DNA from: Streptococcus sp. S1
GTDB lineage: Bacteria; Bacillota; Bacilli; Lactobacillales; Streptococcaceae
DNA length: 64,000 nucleotides
NCBI RefSeq assembly: GCF_034137685.1
Contig: NZ_CP139418.1
Location: 1,453,001 to 1,517,000, forward strand
Direction of reading: 5' to 3'
Shown here: in pieces, positions 38,978-49,076 of the stretch
Layout of the letters: each line of letters begins with the position of its first letter
Numbering within the stretch: the first letter of the stretch is position 1
Made by a program: the position numbers and the translations under genes
Notes under the pieces: generated by a model
Seen by the model: only the letters and a program-made list of their open reading frames with translations
Databases searched by the model: none
Told to the model about the DNA's origin: nothing

Positions 38978-39115
38978 GAAACTTTCCTTAGGTGAAGACG
39001 GACGTCAGCGAACTTCAAAGAAGTTCCATGACTAATTATTGAGCCTAAGGTCTCAATAATTCCGAGTGCTAGAAACAAAAGTGTTTCTAGCACTTTTCTC
39101 ACGGCGGAAAGTTTC
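38978..39115 (+). repeat. 138-bp multi-hairpin element R3, copy a
   Basis: Ends GAAACTTTCC and GGAAAGTTTC pair. Between them are hairpins GAACTTC/GAAGTTC, AATTATTGAG/CTCAATAATT and GTGCTAGAAAC/GTTTCTAGCAC. The copy at 63028-63165 (other strand) is the same length and keeps all stems with compensatory changes. Confidence 0.8.
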
Positions 39116-39224
39116 AATATTTATTGAATAAGCCTAATAGTAACTATCGTTTTTATTTTCAGCATCATTCTAGTTGTTTTATGTAAAATACAATTTTCCA
39201 TCAATCTGAATAGAGCCTGTTACT

Positions 39225-39857
39225 CTACTTCTTCTGATACAAATCAAAAACGATCTTGTCATTATATAGGTCAATGGTATTGGCCTTGACATAGATTCCA
39301 AAGTCATTGTCAATTTCTGGTAATACAATGGTGATAGTAGACTGCTTTGGAGAAATCTGAATAAATTCTGGAATATTTTTATTCTTGCTCAAGAGCTGTA
39401 AGACCATCTTTTGTGGAATTTGAAAGGTTCCAACTGAAAAATCCTTCACCGTCAAGAGGATGTTCCCATTTTCCAATTTGGATGGTTGAAAGTAAATGTA
39501 TAAGGGATAATCCTTCCCCAAGAGACTCAACTGCCCTTCTAATAGGATTTGCTGATTGTCCGCATAGACCTTGTAGTCGGACAGTTTATATTTTTTCAGG
39601 AGCGATTTGATGGTATCATTGAGTTGATCACGAGTCGTTGTCATAGTTCCAACTTTGACATCTTTGGTACCAACTATTTGATGAAGCTGACTAACATCTT
39701 CCCTTGGCGTCGCTAAGCGTCCTTGCACAACTAAAACGAAGGCTAAGAGAAGGCTGACCAAACCTAAAAATAACCATTTCCAAATATTGATTTTTTGAAG
39801 GAAGGGGACCTTCTCTTTGATGGGATTATTTTTGACTCCAAGTTTTCTTCGTAGCAT
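39225..39857 (-). CDS. YpmS family membrane-anchored protein
   Basis: 210 residues; basic N-terminus, one membrane helix (about 26-46), then an extracytoplasmic domain. Matches YpmS (DUF2140-type) by length and by LGKDYPLYIYFQPSKLENGN. Overlaps the upstream SGNH hydrolase gene by 32 bp, as ypmR-ypmS do in Bacillus. Function unknown, probably envelope-related. Confidence 0.8.
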   Translation of the reverse strand: MLRRKLGVKNNPIKEKVPFLQKINIWKWLFLGLVSLLLAFVLVVQGRLATPREDVSQLHQIVGTKDVKVGTMTTTRDQLNDTIKSLLKKYKLSDYKVYADNQQILLEGQLSLLGKDYPLYIYFQPSKLENGNILLTVKDFSVGTFQIPQKMVLQLLSKNKNIPEFIQISPKQSTITIVLPEIDNDFGIYVKANTIDLYNDKIVFDLYQKK

Positions 39858-40668
39858 TGATTTTCTCCAATATTGCTTGTTTCATCTTTTCATAGCCCGT
39901 ATTGTTGGGGTGAAAGCTATCCTCTTCATACAGGGCATCATTGATAACGGTTATCTTCCCGTCACTGATTTCTGATACGCCCATTTTGCCGTCAATTCCT
40001 TTATAGAGCAGATCATTGATCGGAACGAAATAGACCTGATCAAATTGCGCGATGGTTTCTTCCGTCGTCTCATTCCAACGATCTACAGCTGTCTGGATAC
40101 TGGTTAATTCAGGAAAATTCAGGTAAAGAGGATTGTAGATCCCCACTACATAAATGGGAAGATGGGGATTGTCCTTTCTGGCCTTAGTGATAATTTCTTT
40201 GAGGTTAGCTGTATAATTCTTGAGCGGTTTTTGGATATCTGATAGAGAAAAATCACTCAGATGATTGACAACGACTTTGCGCAGATCATTTCCCCCAACC
40301 GTTAAGGTCATGACACGCGCCTTTTTGAGATCCTTCTGAAGGTCAGTTTGCTTCGTGAGCCGATCTATAATTTGAGCACTGGTGTTTCCAGCGACGCCAT
40401 AGTTGACAGCCTTGTACTGACCGTCATTTTCATTGGATAGGCTTTGGGCAAGAATGGGCACAAAGCCTCCTTGCTTGGTGCTATCCCCTACTCCTTCGGT
40501 CAGTGAATCTCCTAGAGCTACATAAGTATAGGTGATTTCTTTCGCAGCCATTTTGGGCTTGGTCATACGAGGGGATGCAGTTGGTAGCAGAGCACGAAAT
40601 AGAAAGACAAAGACAAGAAGGCTGGTTAAAAAGAAAACCAAGCCTTGCATCATTTTTTTAAGATTCAT
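39826..40668 (-). CDS. SGNH/GDSL lipase-like hydrolase (YpmR-like)
   Basis: 280 residues with an N-terminal membrane anchor (about 9-30). SGNH blocks in order: GDSLTEG (Ser nucleophile), GVAGNTS (Gly), VGGNDL (Asn) and DSFHPNNTGY (Asp-His). Likely acts outside the membrane on lipid or cell-wall esters. It forms a two-gene unit with the YpmS gene, 15 bp after pyrC. Confidence 0.88.
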   Translation of the reverse strand: MNLKKMMQGLVFFLTSLLVFVFLFRALLPTASPRMTKPKMAAKEITYTYVALGDSLTEGVGDSTKQGGFVPILAQSLSNENDGQYKAVNYGVAGNTSAQIIDRLTKQTDLQKDLKKARVMTLTVGGNDLRKVVVNHLSDFSLSDIQKPLKNYTANLKEIITKARKDNPHLPIYVVGIYNPLYLNFPELTSIQTAVDRWNETTEETIAQFDQVYFVPINDLLYKGIDGKMGVSEISDGKITVINDALYEEDSFHPNNTGYEKMKQAILEKINATKKTWSQK

Positions 40669-40682
40669 ATGAATACGATCGC

Positions 40683-41951
40683 TTATCCTTGAAAAATCAC
40701 TTGTCCATCACAGATTGTATAAGCAACTTTCCCTTTTAATGTTTCACCCACAAATGGTGAATTGCCCGCTTTTGAAGCGAAATGATCCGATACCAGACGA
40801 TCTGCTTCTGGATCAAAGATGGTCAAATCTGCTGGTCCATCCACTGCGATATAGCCAGCATCAAAATCATAGAGACGTGCTGGATTATAGGACATCTTTT
40901 CAAGCAATTGCATCAGGCTTAAATGGCCTGCATGCACCAAGTAGGTCAAACCAAGAGAAAGTGAGGTTTCAAGCCCAGTCATTCCAGATGGTGCTTTGGT
41001 AATATCAGGAAAATTCTTCTCATCCGCATGGTGAGGCGCGTGGTCCGTCGCAATCACTGAGATAACGCCTGATTTTAAGCCTTCAATCACTGCTAGACGG
41101 TCAGATTCCAAACGAAGAGGTGGGTTCATCTTGGCATTGCTTCCTTTAGTCAAGAGCAGACTTTCTGTTTTCGAAAAGTGTTGAGGTGCCACTTCTGCCG
41201 TCACATGAGCTCCTAATCCTTGGGCAAATTCCACCACCTTGACACTTTCTTCCTTGGAGAGGTGTTGGATATGGAGGTGGGCACCTGTCGCATGGGCAAT
41301 CATTGCATCACGCGCAGCCATTGAATATTCGGCTACACCCGTCGCCCCACAGACATGGAAGTGTTCCTTGGCAATGTTCTCATTCAAACCAAGAATGCCA
41401 TTCAACTCAGGGTCTTCTTCATGCAGACTAATAAAGGTCCCTAGACGCTTAGCCTCTTCCAAGGCTTCACGGACAACCTTAGTACTTTGAAGGGGAATCC
41501 CATCATCTGAAAATCCCACTGCACCGGCCTTAAGCAGGCCTTCAAAATCTGTCAGGTGTTGACCGTCAAAGTTCTTAGTCACCGTCGCAACTGTATGAAT
41601 GTGAAGATTTTCCTTGGCTGCAGAAGCTAAGACTTCCTCTAAGGTAGCAATATCTGAAATGGTCGGATTAGTATTGGCCATCATGACCACTCGAGTAAAA
41701 CCACCAGCAGCTGCGGCTAAGGCACCTGTATGGATGTCTTCTTTATGAGTTTGACCAGGCTCACGGAAATGCACGTGTACATCGATCAAACCAGGAGCTA
41801 CCACCAGACCAGTAGCGTCAAGGACTTCTTGTCCATCCGTTGGGAGGTTTTCAGCGATCTCTACAATTTTCTTTCCTTCAATACGAAGATCACAGACTTG
41901 ATCCAAGCCAGTCTTGGGATCCATTACGCGACCATTTTTAATGACAACCAT
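40683..41951 (-). CDS. pyrC: Dihydroorotase
   Basis: 422 residues, amidohydrolase. Metal-binding [19 protein letters not shown] and the conserved ATDHAPH are present. It cyclises carbamoyl aspartate to dihydroorotate in UMP synthesis. Located away from the other pyr genes of this window, 11 bp after mutX, without a visible PyrR site. Confidence 0.95.
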   Translation of the reverse strand: MVVIKNGRVMDPKTGLDQVCDLRIEGKKIVEIAENLPTDGQEVLDATGLVVAPGLIDVHVHFREPGQTHKEDIHTGALAAAAGGFTRVVMMANTNPTISDIATLEEVLASAAKENLHIHTVATVTKNFDGQHLTDFEGLLKAGAVGFSDDGIPLQSTKVVREALEEAKRLGTFISLHEEDPELNGILGLNENIAKEHFHVCGATGVAEYSMAARDAMIAHATGAHLHIQHLSKEESVKVVEFAQGLGAHVTAEVAPQHFSKTESLLLTKGSNAKMNPPLRLESDRLAVIEGLKSGVISVIATDHAPHHADEKNFPDITKAPSGMTGLETSLSLGLTYLVHAGHLSLMQLLEKMSYNPARLYDFDAGYIAVDGPADLTIFDPEADRLVSDHFASKAGNSPFVGETLKGKVAYTICDGQVIFQG

Positions 41952-41962
41952 TGCATTCTCCT

Positions 41963-42427
41963 TTATTCATAAAAATCAACATGCGACTCTAACAAACGGT
42001 CGCCGTCATAGCGAAACATTGCTGAAAAGAAGGGTTTATCCTCCAACAACCACTCGACAAAAGTGTGGTCCCCTTCCCAGGTTGGTTTTGAGAGGACTTG
42101 ATCATAAGGTACCCACTCCAAGGTCCCTTCGTTACACTCGATCAGTTCTCCCTCAAAATCTGTTACCTTGAAGACATAGGTGTACCAGTCCAAATCTGGA
42201 GTAAACTCCGGAAAGGTAATGATCCCTTTTAAGACTGGCTTGGCTCTAAGGCCCGTCTCCTCAAAAATCTCACGCGCAGCACACTCCTGTGGGGTTTCCC
42301 CTCGTTCTAATTTTCCACCAACTCCGATCCATTTACCTTCATGGACATCATTGGGCTTTTTATTGCGATGCAACATGAGAAATTCTTTCCCATTGTCAAT
42401 GTAACAAATCGTTGCTAATTGTGGCAT
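41963..42427 (-). CDS. mutX: 8-oxo-dGTP diphosphatase MutX
   Basis: 154 residues with a complete Nudix box GX5EX7REUXEEXGU ([17 protein letters not shown]...EETGL, residues about 36-58). Hydrolyses oxidised purine nucleotides so they are not incorporated. It is 9 bp after ung, placing two DNA-protection genes together. Confidence 0.92.
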   Translation of the reverse strand: MPQLATICYIDNGKEFLMLHRNKKPNDVHEGKWIGVGGKLERGETPQECAAREIFEETGLRAKPVLKGIITFPEFTPDLDWYTYVFKVTDFEGELIECNEGTLEWVPYDQVLSKPTWEGDHTFVEWLLEDKPFFSAMFRYDGDRLLESHVDFYE

Positions 42428-42436
42428 TTCTTTCTC

Positions 42437-43090
42437 CTATCTTAACCAATCAATCGGCTCGCGTCCCGAATCTTTCAAAAATTGATTGGTTTTTGAAAAG
42501 GGTTGGGAACCAAAGAATCCTCGGTAGGCCGATAAGGGACTTGGGTGAGCTGATTCAAGAACCAAATGTCGATCGTGGGTAATCAGAGGCTTTTTCTTAC
42601 GGGCATAAGATCCCCAGAGGATAAAGACAACTGGCTCCTCCAACTCATTGACCACCTTGATCACAGCATCTGTGAAAAGCTCCCAAATTTGTCCCGCATG
42701 ACCATTGGCCTGACCAGCTGGAACCGTCAAACAGGCATTGAGCAAGAGCACTCCTTGCTCTGCCCAAGAGGTCAGATCATGAGAACGCTTCTCTCCGATA
42801 TCTGAGCGCAATTCTTTGAGAATATTTTGCAAAGAAGGCGGCGCTGGTACATGATCCGGAACAGAAAAACTTAAGCCCTGCGCTTGATCCGGTCCATGAT
42901 AGGGATCTTGGCCTAAGATCAAGACCTTGACCTGATCCATCTCTGTCATCTGCAAGGCCTTAAAGACCTTTTCACGCGGTGGATAAACCACTCCTTTGCT
43001 GTAGACTTCATTCATAAAGTCATTGATCTGGTGAAAATACCCTTCTGGAAGATGGGATTTGATGGCTTCATGCCAGGGTGAATGCTGCAT
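42437..43090 (-). CDS. ung: Uracil-DNA glycosylase
   Basis: 217 residues, family 1. Water-activating GQDPYHGP (Asp) and the [11 protein letters not shown] loop (His) are present. Removes uracil from DNA. First gene of ung-mutX-pyrC. Confidence 0.96.
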   Translation of the reverse strand: MQHSPWHEAIKSHLPEGYFHQINDFMNEVYSKGVVYPPREKVFKALQMTEMDQVKVLILGQDPYHGPDQAQGLSFSVPDHVPAPPSLQNILKELRSDIGEKRSHDLTSWAEQGVLLLNACLTVPAGQANGHAGQIWELFTDAVIKVVNELEEPVVFILWGSYARKKKPLITHDRHLVLESAHPSPLSAYRGFFGSQPFSKTNQFLKDSGREPIDWLR

Positions 43091-43164
43091 GGAAACTCTC
43101 CGCTATCCAATAAATTCTTACCTTTCATTATACCACATTTGGCGCGGATCCACTGGATAAAAAA

Positions 43165-43339
43165 GAGGCTAGAACAAAAGTCCTAGCCTCTCAATTATTT
43201 TTGGATTGTCGAGCAAGACGCAGTGGTTGAATGGACTCTACTACGCTGATTTCATCAGCTTTTATAGCCCTACTCAACTGTGCGGAGGTGGGACTACGAA
43301 ATCGAATTCTAACGAATTACCGATTTCTGTCCCACTCTC
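43165..43339 (-). repeat. Dispersed 180-bp intergenic element R1, copy 2
   Basis: Near-identical to copy 1 at 2636-2813. It begins next to the stop of the membrane glycosyltransferase gene and ends in the GAGGCTAGGAC/GTTCTAGCCTC hairpin with T6, so it also serves as that gene's terminator. Confidence 0.8.
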
Positions 43340-43351
43340 TGTTTCTGCCTG

Positions 43352-44872
43352 TCAAACAAGCAGGAGCTTTTGGGTATTTTCCTTCTTGGTAAATCCTGCT
43401 AGACCGATCGAAGCGACTAGTAAAATTTGCGGTAAGAATTGAATGAGGTAGCGGGTCTTCCCGCCTTCAAAGATGGTTAAGAAGAGCAAGCCACCAAAGA
43501 CCGCTAAGGAAAGGAAGTTAAAGTCATCTGTATCTCGACGTTTGAAATAAGCCCCAACCAAACCAGCCGATAGAACGATCCAGATCACCTGCTTCACAAA
43601 TTCATAATACTTGTATTGCGGGCGATCAATGCTAAGGAAATAGGTCCGCACCCATTTTGCCAGACCATTATTTTTAGTCAGGGGTGCATAGAGAGGGTTA
43701 ATCAAAGGCGTCTTCTCATACTCTACATCTCGGTACAGCCAGCCAAGGGTTCCTTCTGCTACCGTCAAGGATTGCTTGTAGTAGATATGACCGATCAAAC
43801 CTAAAGGTCCATATTCCTTGAGACGGCGCTTGATTTCTTTGATCACATTTTCCTTTTTAAAGAGGGCATTGTTGTAATCTGAGCGCTTGTCCTCATCGAT
43901 ATAGGCCAACAATCCCTCTTTCATATCTTCTTGGTTATGACCCATATCCGTCAAGCCCAGATTGATAAACAAGAGCGGTCCTTTAGCCAACCCTTCTTGT
44001 TTCAAGATCGGTACAACTGTTTGATGATTGACCGCTGTATTCAATCCTGCAAAGACAAAGCCTGTCATCATGACTGTCACCGTAGCAATCTTGCCAAAGG
44101 CCTTCCAATTTCCTCTGAAGAACAGCACAGCCCAAAAGGCAATCATGACAATAATCGTCGTTGGACGGATCAACATGGTCACGCCAGATAAGATTCCCAA
44201 GCCAACAATCTTCTTCCAGGAGCCTGCTTGGTCTTCCTTCAAGAGATCCAAGGCCCACCATAACTGAAGAGCGATCAAAGGAAGCGGCGGAATGTCCGTG
44301 TACATGGAATAGAAATACGGCGAGTAACAGATCAAGCTCACATAGAAGAGATAGACTAGATCAGCCGTTTTTTGATTGAAATGCTTCTGGGACAGCTTGT
44401 ACAAGAGGACTGCACCCAGATTGACATAGAGGATATTGAGAGCCTGCATGACCCACAGACCGCTAGAGCCAAATAAGACATAGAAAAACTTCTCGTAAAG
44501 AAAGAGCGGAATGTTATTGGGATTGCGACTGAGGTAGTTGGTGATAGAGGATTGCTTAAGAAGATCAAAAGCCCCTTTGAAAACAACCGCAGCATCCCGA
44601 CGGATAAAGAGCTCCGCACAGACCATAACAATCAACTGAAAGACAAGGGCTCCAAGCAAGAAGCCTTTTTTATGCCGGGTCAACCAAGCAAAGGCACTCT
44701 TTAGCCCATCGCGTTTCAACCAGGCTAGCAGAAATAGCAATCCAGCACCTAAAATGGCTAGCCATGAAATCTCTCTTAGATAGGTTACACTAATCAAGAA
44801 CCAGTGGACCATCACTAGCAACATGACAACATGAAGCATCCCAAATAGAATACGTTTACTTTTCGATAACAT
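43352..44872 (-). CDS. Polytopic GT-C-type membrane glycosyltransferase
   Basis: 506 residues with about ten to twelve membrane helices and a large extracytoplasmic loop between about 270 and 400. The layout and SRNPNNIPLFLYEKFFYVL resemble GT39/GT-C enzymes and the streptococcal TIGR03766-type family. Such proteins transfer sugars from lipid-linked donors outside the membrane. No sortase or exosortase partner is adjacent. The ATG is 6 nt after an extended -10. Confidence 0.7.
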   Translation of the reverse strand: MLSKSKRILFGMLHVVMLLVMVHWFLISVTYLREISWLAILGAGLLFLLAWLKRDGLKSAFAWLTRHKKGFLLGALVFQLIVMVCAELFIRRDAAVVFKGAFDLLKQSSITNYLSRNPNNIPLFLYEKFFYVLFGSSGLWVMQALNILYVNLGAVLLYKLSQKHFNQKTADLVYLFYVSLICYSPYFYSMYTDIPPLPLIALQLWWALDLLKEDQAGSWKKIVGLGILSGVTMLIRPTTIIVMIAFWAVLFFRGNWKAFGKIATVTVMMTGFVFAGLNTAVNHQTVVPILKQEGLAKGPLLFINLGLTDMGHNQEDMKEGLLAYIDEDKRSDYNNALFKKENVIKEIKRRLKEYGPLGLIGHIYYKQSLTVAEGTLGWLYRDVEYEKTPLINPLYAPLTKNNGLAKWVRTYFLSIDRPQYKYYEFVKQVIWIVLSAGLVGAYFKRRDTDDFNFLSLAVFGGLLFLTIFEGGKTRYLIQFLPQILLVASIGLAGFTKKENTQKLLLV

Positions 44873-44887
44873 AGGTCCATTATATCA
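44873..44887 (-). promoter_or_regulatory. Promoter of the membrane glycosyltransferase, predicted leaderless
   Basis: Minus strand TGA-TATAAT-GGACCT-ATG, nearly the same as the plsY promoter. Confidence 0.6.
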
Positions 44888-44910
44888 AAAAAACAGCAAT
44901 TCTGCTGTTT
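44887..44910 (-). terminator. Terminator upstream of the membrane glycosyltransferase
   Basis: Minus strand AACAGCA / TGCTGTT followed by T7, ending any transcript from the 44.9-45.1 kb region. Confidence 0.7.
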
Positions 44911-44925
44911 TGGGGTGGTACGAAA

Positions 44926-45021
44926 TCATGTAGGTTGGTGAAATATCATAGTTATGATGATATTAACGGTAAACCAGACCCGATCCTGCTTCTTCATTTG
45001 CAAATAATGTTCTTTTGTCAT
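44926..45021 (-). CDS. Possible 31-residue peptide or gene remnant
   Basis: ATG at 45021 with AAGG about 10 nt upstream; the frame reads MTKEHYLQMKKQDRVWF, then VNIIITMIFHQPT. A charged start followed by a hydrophobic run looks like the beginning of a membrane protein cut short. It lies in a 290-bp gap with its own terminator after it. No homolog recognised. Confidence 0.3.
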   Translation of the reverse strand: MTKEHYLQMKKQDRVWFTVNIIITMIFHQPT

Positions 45022-45137
45022 CTTATACTACCTTAAACATAGTTTTTCCTTCATCCATAAAAACAATTACTACTAATATATCGGATTTTACTTTGAGTTT
45101 CAAGTTCACCACCAACTAGTGAAAAGAGTATAAAAAA

Positions 45138-45156
45138 GAAGCGTTAGAAACGCTTC
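45138..45156 (-). terminator. pyrF-pyrE terminator
   Basis: GAAGCGTT / AACGCTTC then T6 on the minus strand. Confidence 0.85.
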
Positions 45157-45163
45157 CGTCCTA

Positions 45164-45796
45164 TTATTTATTTTGCCAAGTTTCTTGGTTTTCCTTGAAA
45201 CGGTGCAACAACTCTAATCCTTCAGAGGTGATGTAACCTTGTTCTTCTGCCAAATGAATCAATTCAGTATAGTTAGACAAGGTTTCAAGTTGAACGCCAG
45301 CTTCCGCAAATTTCTTATCGGCTTTCTCCAATTGGTAGGTGAAGATGGCTACGACACCAAGAACGTCCGCCCCTTCACGCTTGGCAGCTGCGACAGCATC
45401 CAAGACAGATCCACCAGTAGAAATCAAATCTTCCACTACGACCATCTTTTGGCCTTGTGGTACACGGCCTTCGATTTGATTACCAGCACCGTGGTCTTTT
45501 GGTTTGCTACGGATGTAGGCAAATGGCAAATTCATCTTGTCCGCAATAATCGCACCGTGAGGAATCCCTGCAGTTGCAGTTCCTGCAATCACTTCTACTT
45601 CAGGGAAAGCTTCCTTAATTTTATCTACAAATCCATTTTCGATCAAGGTACGAGTTTCTGGATAAGCAAGTGTTACACGGTTATCTGTATAAATTGGGGA
45701 CTTGATACCAGATGCCCAAGTAAAAGGTTCTTCTGGTTTCAAATAAACCGCTTCGATTTTCAAAAGATGGCTAGCAATATCTTTAGCTAATGACAT
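45164..45796 (-). CDS. pyrE: Orotate phosphoribosyltransferase
   Basis: 210 residues. The PRPP loop [25 protein letters not shown] and [17 protein letters not shown] are standard. Couples orotate to PRPP, giving OMP. RBS AAAGGAG. Separated from pyrF by 266 bp of structured repeat. Confidence 0.96.
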   Translation of the reverse strand: MSLAKDIASHLLKIEAVYLKPEEPFTWASGIKSPIYTDNRVTLAYPETRTLIENGFVDKIKEAFPEVEVIAGTATAGIPHGAIIADKMNLPFAYIRSKPKDHGAGNQIEGRVPQGQKMVVVEDLISTGGSVLDAVAAAKREGADVLGVVAIFTYQLEKADKKFAEAGVQLETLSNYTELIHLAEEQGYITSEGLELLHRFKENQETWQNK

Positions 45797-45873
45797 GACG
45801 ACTCCTTTTTACGATTTTAATCATATACGAATTAAATCAATTATTGATTTAAACAACAACATTACAGGTTAGT

Positions 45874-45949
45874 GAATAGTTTAGGGAAGACCCTATCAGG
45901 CTTCCCGTACAGCTACAAAAAATCTCACTTTTAGTAGCGATTGGTATTC
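45874..45949 (-). repeat. Three-way-junction element R4, copy A
   Basis: Minus strand: outer stem GAATA/TATTC, hairpin GCTAC...GTAGC with loop AAAAGTGAGATTTTTT, and hairpin GGGAAG...CTTCCC. Same architecture as copy B next to pyrF. Confidence 0.65.
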
Positions 45950-45953
45950 CGAC

Positions 45954-45992
45954 GATTTAGAGGATAAAACGATTATTTTTATCCTCTAAATC
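45954..45992. other. 16-bp perfect hairpin between the two R4 elements
   Basis: GATTTAGAGGATAAAA (45954-45969) and TTTTATCCTCTAAATC (45977-45992) with a 7-nt loop. No T run of terminator strength on either side. Confidence 0.8.
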
Positions 45993-45996
45993 TAGT

Positions 45997-46072
45997 GAAT
46001 GCGTTAGGGAAGGTCCCATAGGACTTCCCGTAGAGCTACAAAAGTTTCACTTTTAGTAGCTCTTACGCATTC
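45997..46072 (-). repeat. Three-way-junction element R4, copy B, overlapping the pyrF stop
   Basis: Minus strand: outer stem GAATGCG/CGCATTC, hairpin AGAGCTAC..AAAAGT / ACTTTT..GTAGCTCT, hairpin GGGAAG..CTTCCC. The first seven bases belong to the last codons of pyrF (Asn-Ala-stop). Confidence 0.75.
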
Positions 46073-46755
46073 CACTGTCTCTTAATTTCATGATAAGCGT
46101 CCCATGGGTTTTCTGCTTGGATGATTGGACGTCCAACGACAATATAGTCAGAGCCGATTTTATGAGCTTCTTGTGGCGTCATGACCCGTTTTTGGTCACC
46201 GATTTCAGCTCCAGCTGGACGAATCCCTGGTGTCACACAGACAAAATCTGATGAAGTGGCATCCTTGATCAAGGCCACTTCATGAGCTGAGCAGACAACC
46301 CCGTCCAAGCCAGCTTCTTGGGCCTTGCGAGCATAATTGACTACTGATTCTTGGACCGTTGTTTGGATGTTTTGGCAATCACGCATGTCTTCTTCACTGG
46401 TAGAAGTCAGCTGGGTCACGGCTACCAATTTAGCTCCTTCACCAAGAGCTGCCTTGGCTTCGCGCATCATCTCTACACCACCAGCTGCATGTACCGTCAC
46501 CATATCTACTCCGAAGGTACCGAGTACAGACATGGCTGATTTGACTGTATTTGGAATATCATGTAATTTTAAATCAAGGAAAATGCTGTGCCCAAGCCCT
46601 TTGAGATAATGTACAATTTCAGGACCAACTGCATAGAAAAATTCCATTCCGATTTTTACAAATAATTTTTCGTCTTCTGGAAAATGCTCTAAAAAGTGTT
46701 TGACATCCTCGAAAGCTGGGAAGTCAAGGGCGATAATAGGACGTTCTTCACGCAT
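46063..46755 (-). CDS. pyrF: Orotidine 5'-phosphate decarboxylase
   Basis: 230 residues. [11 protein letters not shown] and [12 protein letters not shown] (the catalytic DxKxxDI tetrad) are present. Makes UMP from OMP. Behind a PyrR attenuator. Its last codons are part of an R4 element. Confidence 0.96.
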   Translation of the reverse strand: MREERPIIALDFPAFEDVKHFLEHFPEDEKLFVKIGMEFFYAVGPEIVHYLKGLGHSIFLDLKLHDIPNTVKSAMSVLGTFGVDMVTVHAAGGVEMMREAKAALGEGAKLVAVTQLTSTSEEDMRDCQNIQTTVQESVVNYARKAQEAGLDGVVCSAHEVALIKDATSSDFVCVTPGIRPAGAEIGDQKRVMTPQEAHKIGSDYIVVGRPIIQAENPWDAYHEIKRQWNA

Positions 46756-46791
46756 GGATTACTCCTTTTTATGATTGATCATTTTGTTCAC

Positions 46792-46931
46792 AAAAAAACC
46801 TTGCCCGAGGCAAGGTTACACGAAAATTAGGTAAGAACAACTACCATGATTCACCGTCTAGACCTTAGGAGCCTCTCTGGACTACTTTAAAGGTTTTTCT
46901 TCATTGTAGTACGATATTAAAGAAAAGTCAA
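46792..46931 (-). promoter_or_regulatory. PyrR attenuator and promoter of pyrF-pyrE
   Basis: Minus strand: TTGACT (46931-46926), 17 nt, TACAAT (46908-46903). The leader contains the PyrR-binding loop AGTCCAGAGAGGCT with AAGGT and GACGGTG, then the terminator AACCTTGCC/GGCAAGGTT with T7 at 46792-46818. PyrR with UMP should favour the terminator. Confidence 0.88.
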
Positions 46932-47011
46932 GAAATAATCGCAAAACATTCGGATTCAATCCGTCTTTTTTTAATTTTATTAGAATGAGTTCAAAATTAT
47001 GAAAAAAAAAC

Positions 47012-47121
47012 TTGACAGATAATCTTTTTTCCTGTAAAATACTTAATATGCTGAGTAAGGGTTGTTTAAAGTTGTTACTTACTCAGTAGCCTGTTGGGGT
47101 TGTTGCCAACAGGCATTTTTT
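47012..47121 (+). ncRNA. Small two-hairpin RNA gene with its own promoter
   Basis: Consensus promoter TTGACA (47012-47017), 17 nt, TAAAAT (47035-47040). The transcript would start near 47046. It holds a hairpin CTGAGTAAG/CTTACTCAG (47051-47059, 47078-47086) with an 18-nt loop, then a terminator GCCTGTTGG/CCAACAGGC (47089-47097, 47106-47114) with ATTTTTT. About 75 nt, with no open reading frame of note. It lies on the strand opposite pyrD, 17 nt past its stop. I do not recognise the family. Confidence 0.75.
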
Positions 47122-47137
47122 GTTGTCTTGATGATCT

Positions 47138-48085
<948 letters not shown>

Positions 48086-48892
48086 CTACATCACAATCGT
48101 TCCGGTTTCAAAGACCGGTCCGTCTTCACACACGCGCTTATTAGCTGCTTGGCTTTCATTTTCCAGATGCACTACACAGGCGTAGCAAGCCCCCATCCCA
48201 CAAGCCATACGCGATTCCATAGAAATGTAAGCGCGGGGATGATCATGGAATTTGGTATTGACATATTTGAGCATGCCTGGTGCTCCACAAGAATAGATAG
48301 CGTCAAACTCCTGGTCCATCTGTTCAACGACCGTAGAGACATAGCCCTTAGTGCCATAAGTCCCATCGTCTGTCGTTACAGTGACATGAGCAACCTGAGA
48401 AAGCTCTTCTTCCAAAATAACGGCTTCTTTGGTCGCAAAGCCGACAACCACTTCAACTTCCACCCCTTGCTCATGGAGTTGTTTGGCCACTTGGACCAAA
48501 GGAGGAACACCGATCCCGCCACCAATGATCAAGGCTTTCTGACCTTGGCCGAGATTGGTGAGATCAAAGCCATTTCCCTGAGGTCCCATCACGCTGAGTT
48601 TGCTACCGATTGGCAATTGGGAAAAGATAGCTGTCCCCCCACCTTCGATGCGGTAGATCAAGCGACACGTCTGTGTCTTACGATCAATCTCAGAAATTGA
48701 AATCGGACGGCGAAGGAGCTTGGACCCATCAGGGACGCGGATATGAAGGAATTGTCCTGGTAGCATCTGCGCCACCATTTCTCCCTTCAGGATCATAGAA
48801 TAGATGCGGGGAGCGATTTCTTCTTGAGCGACCAGATCCATCTCCTCCATCATGATGTTGCCAAAGCGTTTTTTACAACTGTCACTGACCAT
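48086..48892 (-). CDS. pyrK: Dihydroorotate dehydrogenase B, electron-transfer subunit
   Basis: 268 residues from MVSDSCKKRFGN (RBS GAGGAA). FAD/NAD-binding ferredoxin-reductase fold with RRPISISE and GGGIGVPPL; the C-terminal cysteines ACGMGACYACVV...RVCEDGP hold the [2Fe-2S] cluster. First gene of the pyrK-pyrD unit. Confidence 0.95.
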   Translation of the reverse strand: MVSDSCKKRFGNIMMEEMDLVAQEEIAPRIYSMILKGEMVAQMLPGQFLHIRVPDGSKLLRRPISISEIDRKTQTCRLIYRIEGGGTAIFSQLPIGSKLSVMGPQGNGFDLTNLGQGQKALIIGGGIGVPPLVQVAKQLHEQGVEVEVVVGFATKEAVILEEELSQVAHVTVTTDDGTYGTKGYVSTVVEQMDQEFDAIYSCGAPGMLKYVNTKFHDHPRAYISMESRMACGMGACYACVVHLENESQAANKRVCEDGPVFETGTIVM

Positions 48893-48914
48893 TGATTTCC
48901 TCTTCTTTCTTTCA

Positions 48915-49062
48915 GCAAAAAAGACCTCGCAAAAGCAAGGCCCTACAAATGATCAGCTAGACACCGTCTACTGATCTTTTTTCTGTCTTTCCTTGCAGGC
49001 CTCTCTGGACCTCTTAAAGGTTAAATTTGTCTCATTATATCGCGCTCCTTCTCGCTTGTCAA
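48915..49062 (-). promoter_or_regulatory. PyrR attenuator and promoter of pyrK-pyrD
   Basis: TTGACA (49062-49057), 17 nt, TATAAT (49039-49034): a consensus promoter. The leader has AGGTCCAGAGAGGCCTGCAAGG with GACGGTG (PyrR loop) and a terminator with T6 at 48915-48943. Confidence 0.9.
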
Positions 49063-49076
49063 GTAAAATCAGTAAC

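Noticed and set aside
46981..47040. CiaR-dependent csRNA at 47.0 kb
   Set aside because: The TTTAAG-N5-TTTAAG box expected for CiaR control is missing and the hairpin layout differs from csRNAs.
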